From the NCBI GenBank assembly GCA_944472135.2, contig OX235270.1, positions 119,985,842-120,049,841 on the forward strand: 64,000 nucleotides of DNA, read 5' to 3'. Positions 1 through 11,588 of this stretch are shown one piece after another (the first letter of the stretch is position 1; each line of letters begins with the position of its first letter). This DNA is from Trichobilharzia regenti. Lineage: Eukaryota > Platyhelminthes > Trematoda > Strigeidida > Schistosomatidae. The notes below the pieces were generated by a model. It was given only the letters and a program-made list of their open reading frames with translations. It did not search any database and was not told where the DNA came from. Both the position numbers and the translations under genes were made by a program.

Positions 1-299
1 TACATAAGTAGGTACAATTATCACCTTTTTCACTTGAGGTAATCCTTGGAAAGGAAGATTGTAGAATTCCGTCACTAAGACCTATCGGTGAAATAATATA
101 TAAAACAGTGAAAAAATGAACCCCATGTTTGTTGCATATTCTGTATTATTATCACTTATAATATACTTCTGCACCCCTCTTTCGGTTTTTTTGAGTCTTC
201 TTCCCTTTCCAAAAGTACTGACATCAACGAAGGCATTGATACAGCGATCCAATCCTCTAGGTTTTTTTATTTTTTTACGCTCCCAGCGAAACATAGGGC

Positions 300-492
300 C
301 CCAAGCAAGTGGTTTGGAGTTACTGTGGCAGTGTTAATCTTTACAGGATGGGGTTGCTAGCCTCATGCCCAACCTTTCCTCCTTACCACTCTCACCACTG
401 GCTTAGCGGGGTAAGGGAGTGCGTAGGCCAGGGATAGAACCCCGGACCATGTACACGGTCGGCGAGCGTCTTAACCGCTATGGCACCGACGC
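300..492 (-). repeat. tRNA-derived SINE
   Basis: Read on the minus strand, the head (492 down to 419) looks like a tRNA-type Pol III promoter. There is an A-box-like stretch (gccatagcggtt) and a B-box-like ggttctatccc at 431-441, followed by a non-tRNA tail ending near 300. The head resembles the SINE heads at 41754 and 43074 (shared tgcgt.ggtg and gctcgccgacc). It is not a tRNA gene because no cloverleaf is kept outside the boxes. The tail end is approximate. The first 299 bases show no gene. Confidence 0.6.
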
Positions 493-1168
493 ATATCCTC
501 TGCGTTAGTGTTATTCAAACGGAGCGTCGGGATCACTGGAACCTACACTTTGAAGATATTCAGAATATTGCTAGCACACCTACTGAATAATGGAATCACC
601 TTCGTCACGAAATCTGTCGACAAGTTCAAAGTTGGTCTCATACGCAACTGCAAACGTCAGTTATAGTGTACTTACCGGTGACTTTGAAATTTTATAGACT
701 TGAACACTTTATGAATCATTCACTGGTAATTGTTGTTCATTCCGCATTTCTTATGTTTCACTTCAGAGCCTGTACCGAAATGCTAATTACCTCCTACTAG
801 TGTAACATAATCACTAATAATTCCCACGTGAAGCTGACATGCAGTGGGCGTTTGAACATTCAAAATTGAGATTTAACGCTACATCTTATGACTTACTCGG
901 CCAAAAGCAGATTCCCAAAATTGTCTGTTTGGTCGTTTGCACTTTTCTTCCGATGTTTCTCTTACATAAACCAATGTTCAATCTAAATTTGAATTAACAA
1001 ATCATATTAACATATTCTGTCACTTCTAGCTGGCGCACATATGTTCATGCCTGTGAAAATGGCTTGTTTCTTTTCCTGAAATAAATTATTATTAGTATGA
1101 CTGTTTTTCACAGGTTAATGAATTCATAGGAGATCCACAATCTCCGTGATTTTGAGATAAGACTTAAT

Positions 1169-1536
1169 AATGCTGTCAGTGTAGTTGAAGATTGAACGAT
1201 CAATTCAGGGTTGTTTGCTCAAAACCAATTTCCCCAATTTTCACGGAGGCATCAATCCACCAGTCATTGTCTCATCGGTCGCTGTTCAGAAAGAAGTCAG
1301 GACAAAACCGTCAGAAGTAATATTGTGATTTATTATTGTAATATTTGTTCACAGACCTTAGTCCTACTTGATTTATATGTTGGTGTAACAATACAGAATA
1401 CTCAAGTCAACAATTGGTGTTTTGGTTTTTTCGTCCGTTATTAGTAAGCGTTTCTGAGAAACTTGAAGCGACAGCGTGAGCCCGAGCGTAGCAAGAGCTG
1501 GGCATTGACGGTTTACGAGACGTGGCTGGGAAATGC
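1169..1536 (+). mobile_element. Solo BEL/Pao LTR with 5-bp TSD
   Basis: A 358-bp LTR (1174-1531) of the same family as the LTRs of the two BEL elements downstream, flanked by the 5-bp direct repeat AATGC at 1169-1173 and 1532-1536. It begins TGTCAGTG and ends in a mutated version of the usual TTGACA end. Its variable middle (around 1365-1425) matches the inner LTR at 11589-11946, where the shared stretch looks identical, and differs from the other LTRs. The usual poly(A)-signal-like caataaag reads caatacag here. No internal region is present, so this is the product of LTR-LTR recombination. Confidence 0.85.
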
Positions 1537-2418
1537 TCATATAGCATTATTCAACAGATTATTACACTTCGAATAACTTGGGATGAGTTAAACAAAACCT
1601 CACGCGCATAACCACAACATATGTAGGAGCCATTTTAGCAAAGTCCCGGTGCGTCTATCTGATGCATAGATGGGCTCTTCCAGACAGTGGATCAAACACT
1701 TCTCCTGTCTTATAGAGGGAAGCTGAAAAATTGGACTGATGGAAATGTTTCAAGATTTGATGTATAAAATATAAGTGGATTTTCAAAGAGCAGCTGTGTT
1801 GAAATTGCTTTGGGGCCATTTTCTCTGGATGGAAGGGGCACACCACACAAACAACAGCTGTACAATAAACAAGGATAATACAATTCCATTCTTACCTCCG
1901 CCTGCCTCATAAACCCCCTCTGATGAATCCCGGAATGTCTGGAAACATCTGACAGTCATAGACCTGACAAGTATTAAGTATGATACGGCTGCCCTTCTGG
2001 TTCGTAAAGAGACTAAAGATACAGAGTGAGCTTTGGAAGGAACTTTTGGAAGGGGAAGCAGTTGTTTTCTATTAGGAGGAATATGGGTCGGATTATAATA
2101 TAGTCTAAGCAGCAAAGTAATTCGAGCCTAAAACATTCTGTTTCCGTCTATCAGGTAGTCAAGAAATACTGAATAATCCCGAAAAGTCACCTAATGATGT
2201 GTTCTGAAACTGTTTACTATGTCTTTGTATGTCTTTTCGCCAACAAAAACCATGAGTAACCTACAAGAACAAACAGTATATAGGTAAGCATTCAAAGGCA
2301 AGCCACAGCGTATTGAAATTTGTGATTTCGTTAATTGCGTTTCATTTGGTATTCATTTACCATTCACTTTTACCAATAACTAAACCTACAGCTGTCATCA
2401 GTTAAAATCTTAGAAATC
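1537..2418. other. No recognisable gene
   Basis: Overlapping short open frames occur on the minus strand (about 1655-2115), but they overlap each other in different frames and contain no recognisable motif. Nothing else is visible in this stretch. Confidence 0.4.
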
Positions 2419-2642
2419 ATCACAACCTAGCTGCTATAGAGCACTGTCAGACTTATATGCGGTACAGCTTCTTCTTAAATAAGCTTTCAGTCATTTGGAA
2501 TAGACTACCAGCTAATGTGCGTGATGCAAACACACTTCCAATGTTCATCTCCACAGTCACCAGACTGCTCGAAGATGACAATGCACTTCTGCGCCTGATT
2601 CTTACACCTTCTTTTTCACCCTACATAGATATTTCAAGTTGA
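2419..2642 (+). pseudogene. Non-LTR retrotransposon RT C-terminal fragment
   Basis: The frame encodes a piece with the pattern RYSFFLNKLSVIWNRLPANV, the typical C-terminal tail of CR1/Jockey-type non-LTR reverse transcriptases (aromatic-F.N+..W..LP..V). It ends in a stop at 2640-2642. Only this tail survives and no catalytic region is present. The left limit is set by where the in-frame similarity fades. The clade is uncertain. Confidence 0.6.
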
Positions 2643-5212
2643 TTAAACGTGTAGTTACAACAAACTCCAGTTATAAATTTTAATATTGTTGGAAGTACAT
2701 TATAAACATTTGTACACAGGACAGTAATATTAGTTCACACATAATATAGAAGTTAGCATAACGGGACTAGTTAGTTAGTGCACAAAAATAACCATAGTTA
2801 CTAAACAGAATATATATGTATGTATTTATTGATCGCTCCATAAGGACTCCTCTTGCCTTCTTTTGCGTTGCTGTTGTTTGTCTTCTTTTTTGCCTCACCA
2901 GTTTAGCTTCCATTTGACTTTTTGAATGAGATTGAAGTATGTGGATCTTTGACCACTTACACTAACAAACGGTCTGCGAAGCTTTTTTTTCATATCCTAC
3001 AACTACCTCGTCTTTTACCCATTATCTTCTCCCGCGACGCATGCTGGGTCACAGATATATAACATAAGTTTATACCAATAAATGAACATTGATTTATAAT
3101 ACTTCAAGATGTAATTTACTACGTAACTGGTCGCGCCTGTAAATATGGCTTGCATTTCTTGTAATAATTAGTTCATAAGAAAATGTAGACTAATATTATA
3201 AGTTTGCATTGAGTACAGTTTACTTCTGGGGCTACTTACGATGAAAATCCCGAAACAATTATACAAATCCGTTACTCATTTTAAATTAATACTCAATGTG
3301 GATGTGAATCAAGAATGAGATTGGATGACGTACACACCAAAGATATGTGGGAAAATGATTTCAAGCTTTTTTTCCAAGTGTTTTTAAGACATCCAAAGCA
3401 TACTTGAGTTTCTTGTTATTGTGGAGATAATATTTCTACATTACTTGATGTGCTCCACTCAATGACTAGTCAACAGATTGTTCCCACAAGCCAAAGACAA
3501 AAAGACAGCAGCCATGTAATTTAACCACAAACCAGATTTATGTTATTTAAATAGTACTTATCCATGCTTGTACAACTGGTGTGTTCTACATAGATAGAAA
3601 TAAATATGCACTTTTTTGTATTATTGTTACTAAATGTGCTTACTAATCGTACATGTAATTTATCTTATTGATGATGCCTGTTAACTGGTGTCCCTCGTGT
3701 ACAAAAAATGACAATATTTTGTTACTATTATCAACGATTGCCATGCTAAAAGCAGGATAACCACACTTCGCACATCACTTCCATTTGTCAACCCTAAGTC
3801 ATGGCAGGAATATGCAATAAAGCCACTCTGTGTTAACCAAAGTCTTGTTTCGTCTAAAGCCCTCAATATCCTTTTTCATGACTGCTAGGTCAGTTGCTAC
3901 TCAGAAACAGCACAGAAAATATAACCTGCTATCTACACCTTATTTAAATAACACTCGCGAAGTTTCCTAGTAAAATAGCCTATCCTACCTCGTTAAAGAT
4001 TTATCCCCAACCCATTAACATATTAGGATCGTGGACGTCTACAGTCCTTTACATGAAAGTCACACAAAAATGAAGTTGAACATTCGCCACTGTTCCCAAT
4101 TTTACAATATCTTTGGCAATATTATCTTGTCTAACGCACACTAAGGCTCGTTACCTCTGAGATCCTTCAAAACGAATGCTGCGCAAAACGTGTAAGATTA
4201 CTGACACGCGATAAAAACACTAACTTCTTATTTACAGTAACACTATAAACACGATATCTACAAAAGCGTTTGTTTCATTCGAGGCACAGTAAACCAGTCA
4301 GTGAAACCAGGTCAGTACTGCTTTTGCCATCAATTATTTTCTTCTATATGTTTTGCCAAACATTCTTGAATCACACATGGTCAAATTCTGTATCCTAACA
4401 ATATTGAAACACAATTTAACGTGAAAAAACATGCATTACCATTAAAACAACAAGTTCTAGCTTAAGGAAGATAGAACGGAATTACTCCTGAAATTCTGTA
4501 AGGAACGTATGCTGTCCACAGATCTCTGAGACGGGAAAAAAGAAAATTTCATGGCGAAATCCATTAACCAAACTTAGGGGTCATGTAACCGGAAATCAGC
4601 AAGAATAATCCCAGTAGAGTCGGGTCGAAACTGCATCCGGAGGCACCGAAAGGAACAGAGCATTTGTTTTGTTTAGACACTGAGATTGGCCTAATTTTGC
4701 AATCAGTAGTAGCGTGCATATTTTATTTATCTACGTCCAATAAAGATTTTGCGCCCATCGGCACAGGCAAGTCTATTATTCAGTATTTTCCATATGCTGT
4801 ATGCTGCCCTTTTCGAGGGGGGAAGCCATATTGACTATTCATTAGAGTTGTTGTTATTTATGGCACCAAAGCAAATTTATCATAATAATAATAATTCACA
4901 ATTTGTGGAAATGGGTAAGTTTAGAAGAAATGAATGCCATGTTTACAGGCAAAATCAGTCATGTTATAAATTACAATTTGGGATATCATGATTTAATAAT
5001 TTTTCAAAAGTTTCAGTTGTTCAGTTGTTGTGCAAGCAATAAGAACAGGTTCTTATAAATGCTAAGTTGTAAACCCTTACTAAGGTCATTATCGAAGTCT
5101 AGAAACAACCCAAACTTCATTCCGTTTCCTGCCGATAGTTATACTCAACCTGTGAGCAGCGTGTATTTAGGTAAGTGCCATGCCCCCAAGTGATTAGAAG
5201 ATATTTCAGAAG
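2643..5212. other. Intergenic, no recognisable gene
   Basis: AT-rich sequence with scattered short frames of no recognisable family, for example 4749-4991 with a run of Asn. No RNA gene, promoter or transposon motif could be supported. The last five bases before the BEL insertion (5213-5217, ATGAA) are its target-site duplication. Confidence 0.4.
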
Positions 5213-5217
5213 ATGAA

Positions 5218-5575
5218 TGTCAATCACGTCTCATAAACCGTTAATGCCCAGCTTTCGCTACGCTCGGGCCCACGCTGTTCCTTGAAGTTTTCAGAAACGC
5301 TTACTAATAACGGACGAAAAAACCAAAACACCGATCTGCCGCTTGAGATTTCTTTATTGTTGCACCAACATATAAAAAATATTTCTACCAAGGTCTGTGA
5401 ACAAATATTACAATAATAAATCACAATAATACTTCTGACGGTTTTGTCCTGACTTCTTTCTGAACAGCGACCGATGAGACGATGACTGGTGGATTGATGC
5501 CTCCGCGAAAATTGGGGAAGTTGATTTTGGGCAAACAACCCTGAATTGATCGTTCAATCTTCAACTCCATTGACA
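5218..5575 (-). repeat. 3' LTR of BEL element 1
   Basis: A 358-bp LTR bounded by the 7-bp inverted termini TGTCAAT and ATTGACA. In the sense direction it carries caataaag, a probable poly(A) signal. A short purine tract (ccggggag) abuts it on the internal side and may be the polypurine tract. Its variable middle matches the 3' LTR of element 2 (16297-16656) better than either other LTR of its own element. Confidence 0.88.
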
Positions 5576-6285
5576 CTCCCCGGCACAATACGGATCCATC
5601 CCTTCTTTTCATCACAACCAATACACGTTGACTTGCATGACATTGCGAGGACCTGGGTCACACGGACAAAGCTGAAATGGAAAACAAACAGAAAAGCCAA
5701 CACACCACAAGCATACCTACAGCACAATCTCACACATCGATGACGACCTGCGCCTCCAGTTAAAGGCATCCTCTTGACATCTTGCAACACAATCGCCACT
5801 TGCTAGAATGACTCTTGCAGAATGCATAGTGACCATGGCAGCACCTCACGATACTCTACGCACATCCTCTTATCTACTCACTACCAATTACCACTGAAAT
5901 CGCTTGTCACTCATTCTGCCTCAGTTCTAGTAGCGGTGACGTATGCGAGCCTCAGTCGTTTACACTCTTTCTCCCCGGCGTGTCGGACCGCAGCTAACAA
6001 TTATCTCCGTGTGCATTTCATTCTCAGCAATAGCCTAGCCTCCCCGGCGTATACGCCCCATCTGCTGTCCTTAACATCAATCAATTCATTCATGGATGTA
6101 GAAGACTCGAAACAACTTCAGAAGTAATCACGACGAAAATTTTAACAAAATTACGCAATAACAACAAGATACGAAAACAAAAAGTAAACACAATGAATCC
6201 CTAAATACCAATTGATATGACACACCACACGTATATACAAATAGTACAAACAACCTCGCCGATCATGTCTTGGTGGAATTCCTTT

Positions 6286-6326
6286 GAAGAATTGCAGGAC
6301 TTACACCAGTACGCCTACAACCCTTC
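6286..6326 (-). ncRNA. 41-nt hairpin repeat, element 1 copy 1
   Basis: In the sense (minus) direction it reads GAAGGGTTGTAGG, a 15-nt loop, then CCTGCAATTCTTC. The arms form a 13-bp stem containing G.U pairs. At stem position 10 this copy has U.G where others have U-A or C-G. The structure is a prediction made by eye; the function is unknown. Confidence 0.55.
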
Positions 6327-6481
6327 ACAGGTTGACGATTGTAAGTTGTGGAATGTCCGGACACAAACAGAATTACCAACAGCTAGATGATAAATTATAT
6401 CAATTCAGTATATACAATATGAACATATGTACAAAATCACACACCGAGCACATTGGACTGCTCATTGATGCGCTACCCTTT

Positions 6482-6522
6482 GAAGAATTGTAGGACTTAC
6501 AGCAGTACGCCTACAACCCTTC
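6482..6522 (-). ncRNA. 41-nt hairpin repeat, element 1 copy 2
   Basis: Second copy, 196 bp from the first. The sense arms GAAGGGTTGTAGG and CCTACAATTCTTC pair over 13 positions (11 Watson-Crick and two G.U) around a 15-nt loop. It lies just downstream of the pol stop codon. Confidence 0.55.
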
Positions 6523-6535
6523 TCAGGTTGACGCC

Positions 6536-9500
6536 CTAGGTTGGAAAATCATCTAGTGTTTCATCCTCCGACTCTCTACTCTCAGCACCTTCCAGTAGAC
6601 ACAGTTTTCTGATATCTCGCACCAACATGCCACAACTAGTTCTCACCTCAACCGTCCTCACCAATCCATCACCACTACAGATCAGCCTTACTACCACTCC
6701 CAAAGGCCACCTACCTGTGGCACATTTATCTGCTACTAATACTATGTCACCAACCTTTAAGTTTCGGCACAACTTTTTCCACTTGTCCCTGGTCTGCAAT
6801 GTTAGAACATACTCCTTTAACCATCTTTTCCAAAATATATCTTTCATGTGCCTGGCTTGTTTCCATCTTTTAATCGTAGGTATTCCTTCCCCGCTTGCGT
6901 CCTCTATGCCAGGGTTGCCTCTCAATAACAATAATTTATTTGGGGTTAACACATCAAAATCCTTGACGTCGTCCCTCACAGGTGATAACGGCCGGTCATT
7001 TAATATTCGTTCAGCTTCACAAAAAAATGTCTCCAGCGTTTCGTCATTCAAACTCTGGTTTTTAATTATGGAGCTTAAAATACGCTTGATAATTCCTATA
7101 AGTCTTTCCCATAGCCCACCTCTATGGCTGGCATGTGGTGGATTGAAGTGCCACTCGATGTTCCTTTTCAGTAACTCTTCCTGAACTCTCGTTTGGGGAC
7201 CTTCGAAGTACTCTTTAAGCTCGGCGTGACAGCCAACAAAATTAGTCCCTCTGTCGCTGAACATCATCTTCGGTACACCCCGGCGATTTATAAATCTATG
7301 TAATGCTAGCACGAATGAATCAGTAGTTAGCGTATGAACCATCTCAATATGCACAGCTCTCATTTTCAAACAGGTGAATAAACAGCCATATCTTTTACAT
7401 AGGGTTCTGCCTCTCTTCACTACAAAAGGTCCGAACAAATCCACCCCAACGTACTCAAATGGATAATTCCCTTCAGAAGCTTGCCACGCTGGGAGTGGTG
7501 CCATCATCTGCTGTACTGGACGAGCATTTCGGAGTTTACATTCCATGCACTTATCAATTATTTTACGGACAGCAGTACCTCCCTTCACTATCCAGAACTT
7601 ACATCGAATACTTGATAGTACTTGCGAAGTACCCAAATGACCTTCAAGAACATGGTAGTGTCTTATAATGAGATCAGTGACTGGATGGTAGCAAGGTAAT
7701 AAAGCCGGATGACGGGTCTCATATGACGATTCTAACATTTGTAGACGTCCACCAACTCTAGCGATCCCTTCGGAAACTATCGGAGATAATCTATCTAACC
7801 GCACCTTGAAATCTGCGAAATCGGGACTATCCTCCTTGGCAATCTCACCCCACGCTTCCCACTGAGCAGCCCTCAAAATCGCTAACTCTGCATTTCTAAT
7901 ATCTTCGACTCTCAAAGGCCCCACATTCATATTTTCGTATCCCGCAAGATGCATGACCTTTAAATACGTAACATATCGTGTCAACCACGCAACCGCTTTC
8001 AGTAGTTTGTACCAAGAAGAATAATATTTAAAAAGTGGATGTAAACCTGAATGTCTTTCTTGAGTAGATGTTAAACTGACACTTGTCTTCAACTCCAAGG
8101 CACACTCGTTTATCGGTGGTTCATCTTCTCTACGAGGCCACATACTATCAGCCCTTAGCAAGAACTCTGGACCTTTCCACCACTTATTTTTAACCACATT
8201 CATATCAATAACTCCTCGCGAGGCTAGATCAGCTGGATTTTTTCCAGACGGTACGTACCTCCACTGCTCAACAGTTGTTAGTTCACGAATTTGAGATACT
8301 CTGTTAGCTACAAAACATGCATATCTTGCTGACTCGTTGCGTATATAATATATCACAGACATCGAATCAGTCCAAAACGTTACGGGATGCTTGGGGTAAT
8401 CCAACTCTTTACACACCGTTGTGAATAACTGCGCAGCTAGTAAGGCGGCATTAAGTTCTAATCTCGGAATCGAAACCGTCTTTAGAGGTGCAACTCTAGA
8501 TTTACCCATCACCAGGCTAACATCTATATCATTCCTTAAGGTGGTTCTGATGTATACGGCTGCACCAAATCCAACCTCAGAGGCATCAGAAAAAACATGG
8601 AAGTCAATTATATCATGATTTCTCGACGGCTTAAGTGGACGTGAGACGGAATGTAGATTCAGCATTCTTAAACTGTTAACCCACCCCTTCCACTCTTCTC
8701 TCTGCCTCTCACTTAATGGTTCATCCCACTGTAACCCTTTCCTGCATGTCTCTTGAAATAACCTCCTAGCCGGAAGTAGATAAGGTGCTACTAATCCAAG
8801 TGGGTCAAACACGGACGACAACACAGAGAGCACACCTCTCCGAGTAACTGGCTTATCAATATCACCAACACTAAATCCAAAGGTATCAGAGTTCACATCC
8901 CATCGCATACCTAATGTGCGTTCAACTGGTAGAGTATCAACAGGCAAATCTCGTACGGTAGGTGCTCTGTCTTCTGGATCTATATGCTTCAAAACGTCTA
9001 GGCTGTTCGAGACCCACTTAGTTAGACGAAAGCCGGCCTTAGCTAACACTTCAGTGATGCTTGTTGCAAATCTAACTGCAGACTTATCATCATCGAAGGA
9101 GGCTAAACAATCATCCACGTAGAAGCAACAATCTATGACGTCCAGCAAATCATTAGAACCAAATGTGGACACTGCCTTTCGTAGAGCAAAATTAGCACAA
9201 AATGGGGAGGATGTGGCACCAAATGGATGCACTGTCATCCTATATTCTGACACCTTACCACAAGGACCGTCATCAAACCACAAAAACCTCAAGTGATCTC
9301 TGTCACTCTCTGGCACCTTCACCTGTAGGAACATTTCCTCAATATCCGCCGCGACAGCAACTGTAAACTTTCTGAATCTCAATAGCAGTCCCACTAATGA
9401 GCTCACGCAATCTGGGCCACTATACAGATTATCATTTAAAGAGACTCCTTCATGTTTCGCAGAACAATCAAACACCACACGGAGTTTACCTGGCTTCCTC

Positions 9501-11188
9501 GGGTTAAAGACGGGATGATGGGGCAAATACCACTTCCCTGGCTCACTCTGATCAACTAGTCTTTCAACGTAACCCTTCATTATATGTTTATCGACGACTT
9601 CCTTATATTTGGACCAGAGTTCTGCATCTGACAGAAATTTCTTCTGTAAACCCATTAGTCTCTTAAGAGCAACTTTCCTATTACAAACCAACTGTCTATC
9701 TTTGAATCTCCATGGTAGGCCAACGCTGAAACGCCCGTTTTCGTATTTACAAGAGTCCTCGGCTATTTTAACTGCTTTTAAGTCTTCTACAGAACGACCC
9801 TTCCCTGGGACACCGCAGTCACAAAACTCCTTGTCATACATATTTTTAATCATAGTTTCTAGTTTGTCCCCATCGTTTGTAACTAATGATGATATGTGGA
9901 CTATGGGTATAGGTCCTCTCACTGTCCATCCCAGTGGTGTTTTTGTCGCAAACAGATCATCTCTACCTCCAAATCTCTCTTCTAATACCTTGTGAGCTTC
10001 TGGCACACTACATCCAATGAGTACTCTCACTCTTCCATCTTGCAATGTTGGAAGAGGTATGTCACACAGGTATGGCTTACCGACAACCGTTTCACGACTA
10101 GGTACTATAGCTTCGCCAAGTTTCATACTGGAGGTAGTGTAAGCAGTATCCACTTCCACGGTCTCCCCAGTAGCCAAGGATTCTAACTGAAATGACACTC
10201 GCTCACATACTACTGTTTTCGCAGAATTGAAAGTATTTACAACCAAGGGTTGCTTTGGGCCTTTAATACCCAAGCAACCAGCCAGTTCAGCATCTATCAA
10301 TGTAACGTCTGAACCATTATCCAACAATGCATAAGTCTCTACTGAAGATTTCGGTCCTTTCACCTTAACTGGTAATACCCCTAAGAAAACTTGTGGGATG
10401 TCAAGGGGTCTAGAGATACTATTACAATTAACCGAATTCCCAGGTTCGTTCACTGTTCTCAGAAGTGGGTGCATATCCGTTAAACCACTACTTCTTTTAT
10501 TTGTCGCCTTACAATTCCACTTTGTATGCCCAATCTTTAAACAACTGAAACACAGCCGCTTCTGCTTTGCCATTTTTAACCTTTCTACGGGTGACATAGC
10601 GATAAAGCGATTACAATCACTCAATTGATGCATGTTATGGCAGACAATACACTCATCCTTTCTCGTTGTGTCTTGAGACTTCACCACAAATGCCTTCCTT
10701 ATATTCACTGGTTCCTTAGGTTCTACCTTAGAATGCAAAATGCTGGCGAATTTGCCCATCGCCTGGTTGACACTGTCCTTCACCAGTCTAAGAATATCAT
10801 CAAACCTTGGCTCGATACCCTCCTCCTCTATACGAGAGCTTATTTTTACCCACTTCCTTTGCAGCCGAGTAGGTAGGCGTCTCGCAATTACCTCTAGGAC
10901 TGAGCTCGAGTTGAGGTCACTCATGCAATTCATCGAAATCAAGGTATTCTTGTAAATCAGCAAATTATCTAAAAACTCAGTGAGTGCCTTGGAGTCATCC
11001 TGAAGTTGACTGCCATTACCCTTGACAGCTTCGAATAATATCCTTACAATCATCGAAGGTCTTCCAAACCTTTGACGTAATATGCTCATAGCCTCAGCGT
11101 ATCCCTCATTAGGGGGCATGAGCTTACAGCACTGTATAGCTCTTGAAGCATCTCCAGTGCAATACCTCATCAAATACATTAACTTCAA
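6536..11188 (-). CDS. BEL/Pao gag-pol polyprotein (1,550 codons)
   Basis: One open frame covering most of Gag and all of Pol. Gag-like helical region about residues 1-160. Two zinc knuckles: C180-x2-C183-x3-H187-x4-C192 and C213-x2-C216-x4-H221-x4-C226. Aspartic protease motif LLDNGSD with Asp290. Reverse transcriptase about 550-830 with YVDD at 690-693. RNase H with VFSDAS (Asp868) and WTDS near 940. Integrase with an HHCC-type zinc region (His1179/His1184, Cys1214/Cys1217) and catalytic D1250, D1312 and E1361, the last within SHRGGLWE, a BEL/Pao signature. A C-terminal domain follows. All key catalytic residues are present. The frame opens after a frameshift that separates it from the Gag N-terminus, so residue 1 is not the natural start. 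The polyprotein would be processed by its own protease and the element copied through cDNA. Confidence 0.93.
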   Translation of the reverse strand: MKLMYLMRYCTGDASRAIQCCKLMPPNEGYAEAMSILRQRFGRPSMIVRILFEAVKGNGSQLQDDSKALTEFLDNLLIYKNTLISMNCMSDLNSSSVLEVIARRLPTRLQRKWVKISSRIEEEGIEPRFDDILRLVKDSVNQAMGKFASILHSKVEPKEPVNIRKAFVVKSQDTTRKDECIVCHNMHQLSDCNRFIAMSPVERLKMAKQKRLCFSCLKIGHTKWNCKATNKRSSGLTDMHPLLRTVNEPGNSVNCNSISRPLDIPQVFLGVLPVKVKGPKSSVETYALLDNGSDVTLIDAELAGCLGIKGPKQPLVVNTFNSAKTVVCERVSFQLESLATGETVEVDTAYTTSSMKLGEAIVPSRETVVGKPYLCDIPLPTLQDGRVRVLIGCSVPEAHKVLEERFGGRDDLFATKTPLGWTVRGPIPIVHISSLVTNDGDKLETMIKNMYDKEFCDCGVPGKGRSVEDLKAVKIAEDSCKYENGRFSVGLPWRFKDRQLVCNRKVALKRLMGLQKKFLSDAELWSKYKEVVDKHIMKGYVERLVDQSEPGKWYLPHHPVFNPRKPGKLRVVFDCSAKHEGVSLNDNLYSGPDCVSSLVGLLLRFRKFTVAVAADIEEMFLQVKVPESDRDHLRFLWFDDGPCGKVSEYRMTVHPFGATSSPFCANFALRKAVSTFGSNDLLDVIDCCFYVDDCLASFDDDKSAVRFATSITEVLAKAGFRLTKWVSNSLDVLKHIDPEDRAPTVRDLPVDTLPVERTLGMRWDVNSDTFGFSVGDIDKPVTRRGVLSVLSSVFDPLGLVAPYLLPARRLFQETCRKGLQWDEPLSERQREEWKGWVNSLRMLNLHSVSRPLKPSRNHDIIDFHVFSDASEVGFGAAVYIRTTLRNDIDVSLVMGKSRVAPLKTVSIPRLELNAALLAAQLFTTVCKELDYPKHPVTFWTDSMSVIYYIRNESARYACFVANRVSQIRELTTVEQWRYVPSGKNPADLASRGVIDMNVVKNKWWKGPEFLLRADSMWPRREDEPPINECALELKTSVSLTSTQERHSGLHPLFKYYSSWYKLLKAVAWLTRYVTYLKVMHLAGYENMNVGPLRVEDIRNAELAILRAAQWEAWGEIAKEDSPDFADFKVRLDRLSPIVSEGIARVGGRLQMLESSYETRHPALLPCYHPVTDLIIRHYHVLEGHLGTSQVLSSIRCKFWIVKGGTAVRKIIDKCMECKLRNARPVQQMMAPLPAWQASEGNYPFEYVGVDLFGPFVVKRGRTLCKRYGCLFTCLKMRAVHIEMVHTLTTDSFVLALHRFINRRGVPKMMFSDRGTNFVGCHAELKEYFEGPQTRVQEELLKRNIEWHFNPPHASHRGGLWERLIGIIKRILSSIIKNQSLNDETLETFFCEAERILNDRPLSPVRDDVKDFDVLTPNKLLLLRGNPGIEDASGEGIPTIKRWKQARHMKDIFWKRWLKEYVLTLQTRDKWKKLCRNLKVGDIVLVADKCATGRWPLGVVVRLICSGDGLVRTVEVRTSCGMLVRDIRKLCLLEGAESRESEDETLDDFPT

Positions 11189-11196
11189 TTCATCAC

Positions 11197-11445
11197 TTAA
11201 TAAAAACTACTCAGCATGATCTCAAACTCCTTTACAAACTGTAAATAATCAGCCGGGTTTCCATCGAAACACCGTGGTTCAAACTTAGGGAGTTTGATGT
11301 TCCTATTATCCCTGAACGGCGAAACAGTAACATCAACCATGTCATGCTTAACATCAGACACATCGTTACAATTAACAGACAAGTCACCATGACTTACTTT
11401 CCTGTTTGCATCCAAGACACTCTGTCCCTTCTTTGACCCAGGCAT
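11197..11445 (-). pseudogene. BEL Gag N-terminus, cut off by a frameshift
   Basis: The start codon at 11443-11445 (MPGSKKGQ...) aligns with the start of the Gag frame of element 2 at 13190. The frame reads into a stop at 11197-11199 (ends MLSSFY). Compared with element 2, one base is missing from a T-rich run near 11200-11206, which throws the rest of Gag-Pol into another frame. An in-frame upstream extension to 11538 lacks an ATG. The break could be a recent inactivating mutation or a sequencing error in the homopolymer run. It is unlikely to be programmed, since the sister copy has no such break there. Confidence 0.8.
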
Positions 11446-11588
11446 TGTTGAACTTGACCCAATTCCAAAAAGTTCCAGATATTGCTTGTTCAAAGAGGAC
11501 TTGACCGGCACCAGGAAAGATGAACGGTGACTATCCAAACTTTCACCAACTGTTTGAATCCGCCAGATCTGTTTCTATCGTCAGAAAC

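Larger units (their letters stand above)
5576..6535 (-). other. BEL 3' internal noncoding region with hairpin repeats
   Basis: About 960 bp between the pol stop and the 3' LTR with no supported sense gene. It is homologous, in inverted orientation, to 15147-16296 in element 2. It contains two copies of a 41-nt hairpin (6286-6326 and 6482-6522) in a repeat unit of about 196 bp. An antisense frame of about 100 codons (5822-6127) is shortened in the other copy, so it is probably not a gene. Confidence 0.7.

Noticed and set aside
5822..6127. 101-codon antisense frame in the BEL 3' region as a gene
   Set aside because: The homologous frame in element 2 (15739-15930) is much shorter, there is no family motif, and it is antisense to the element.
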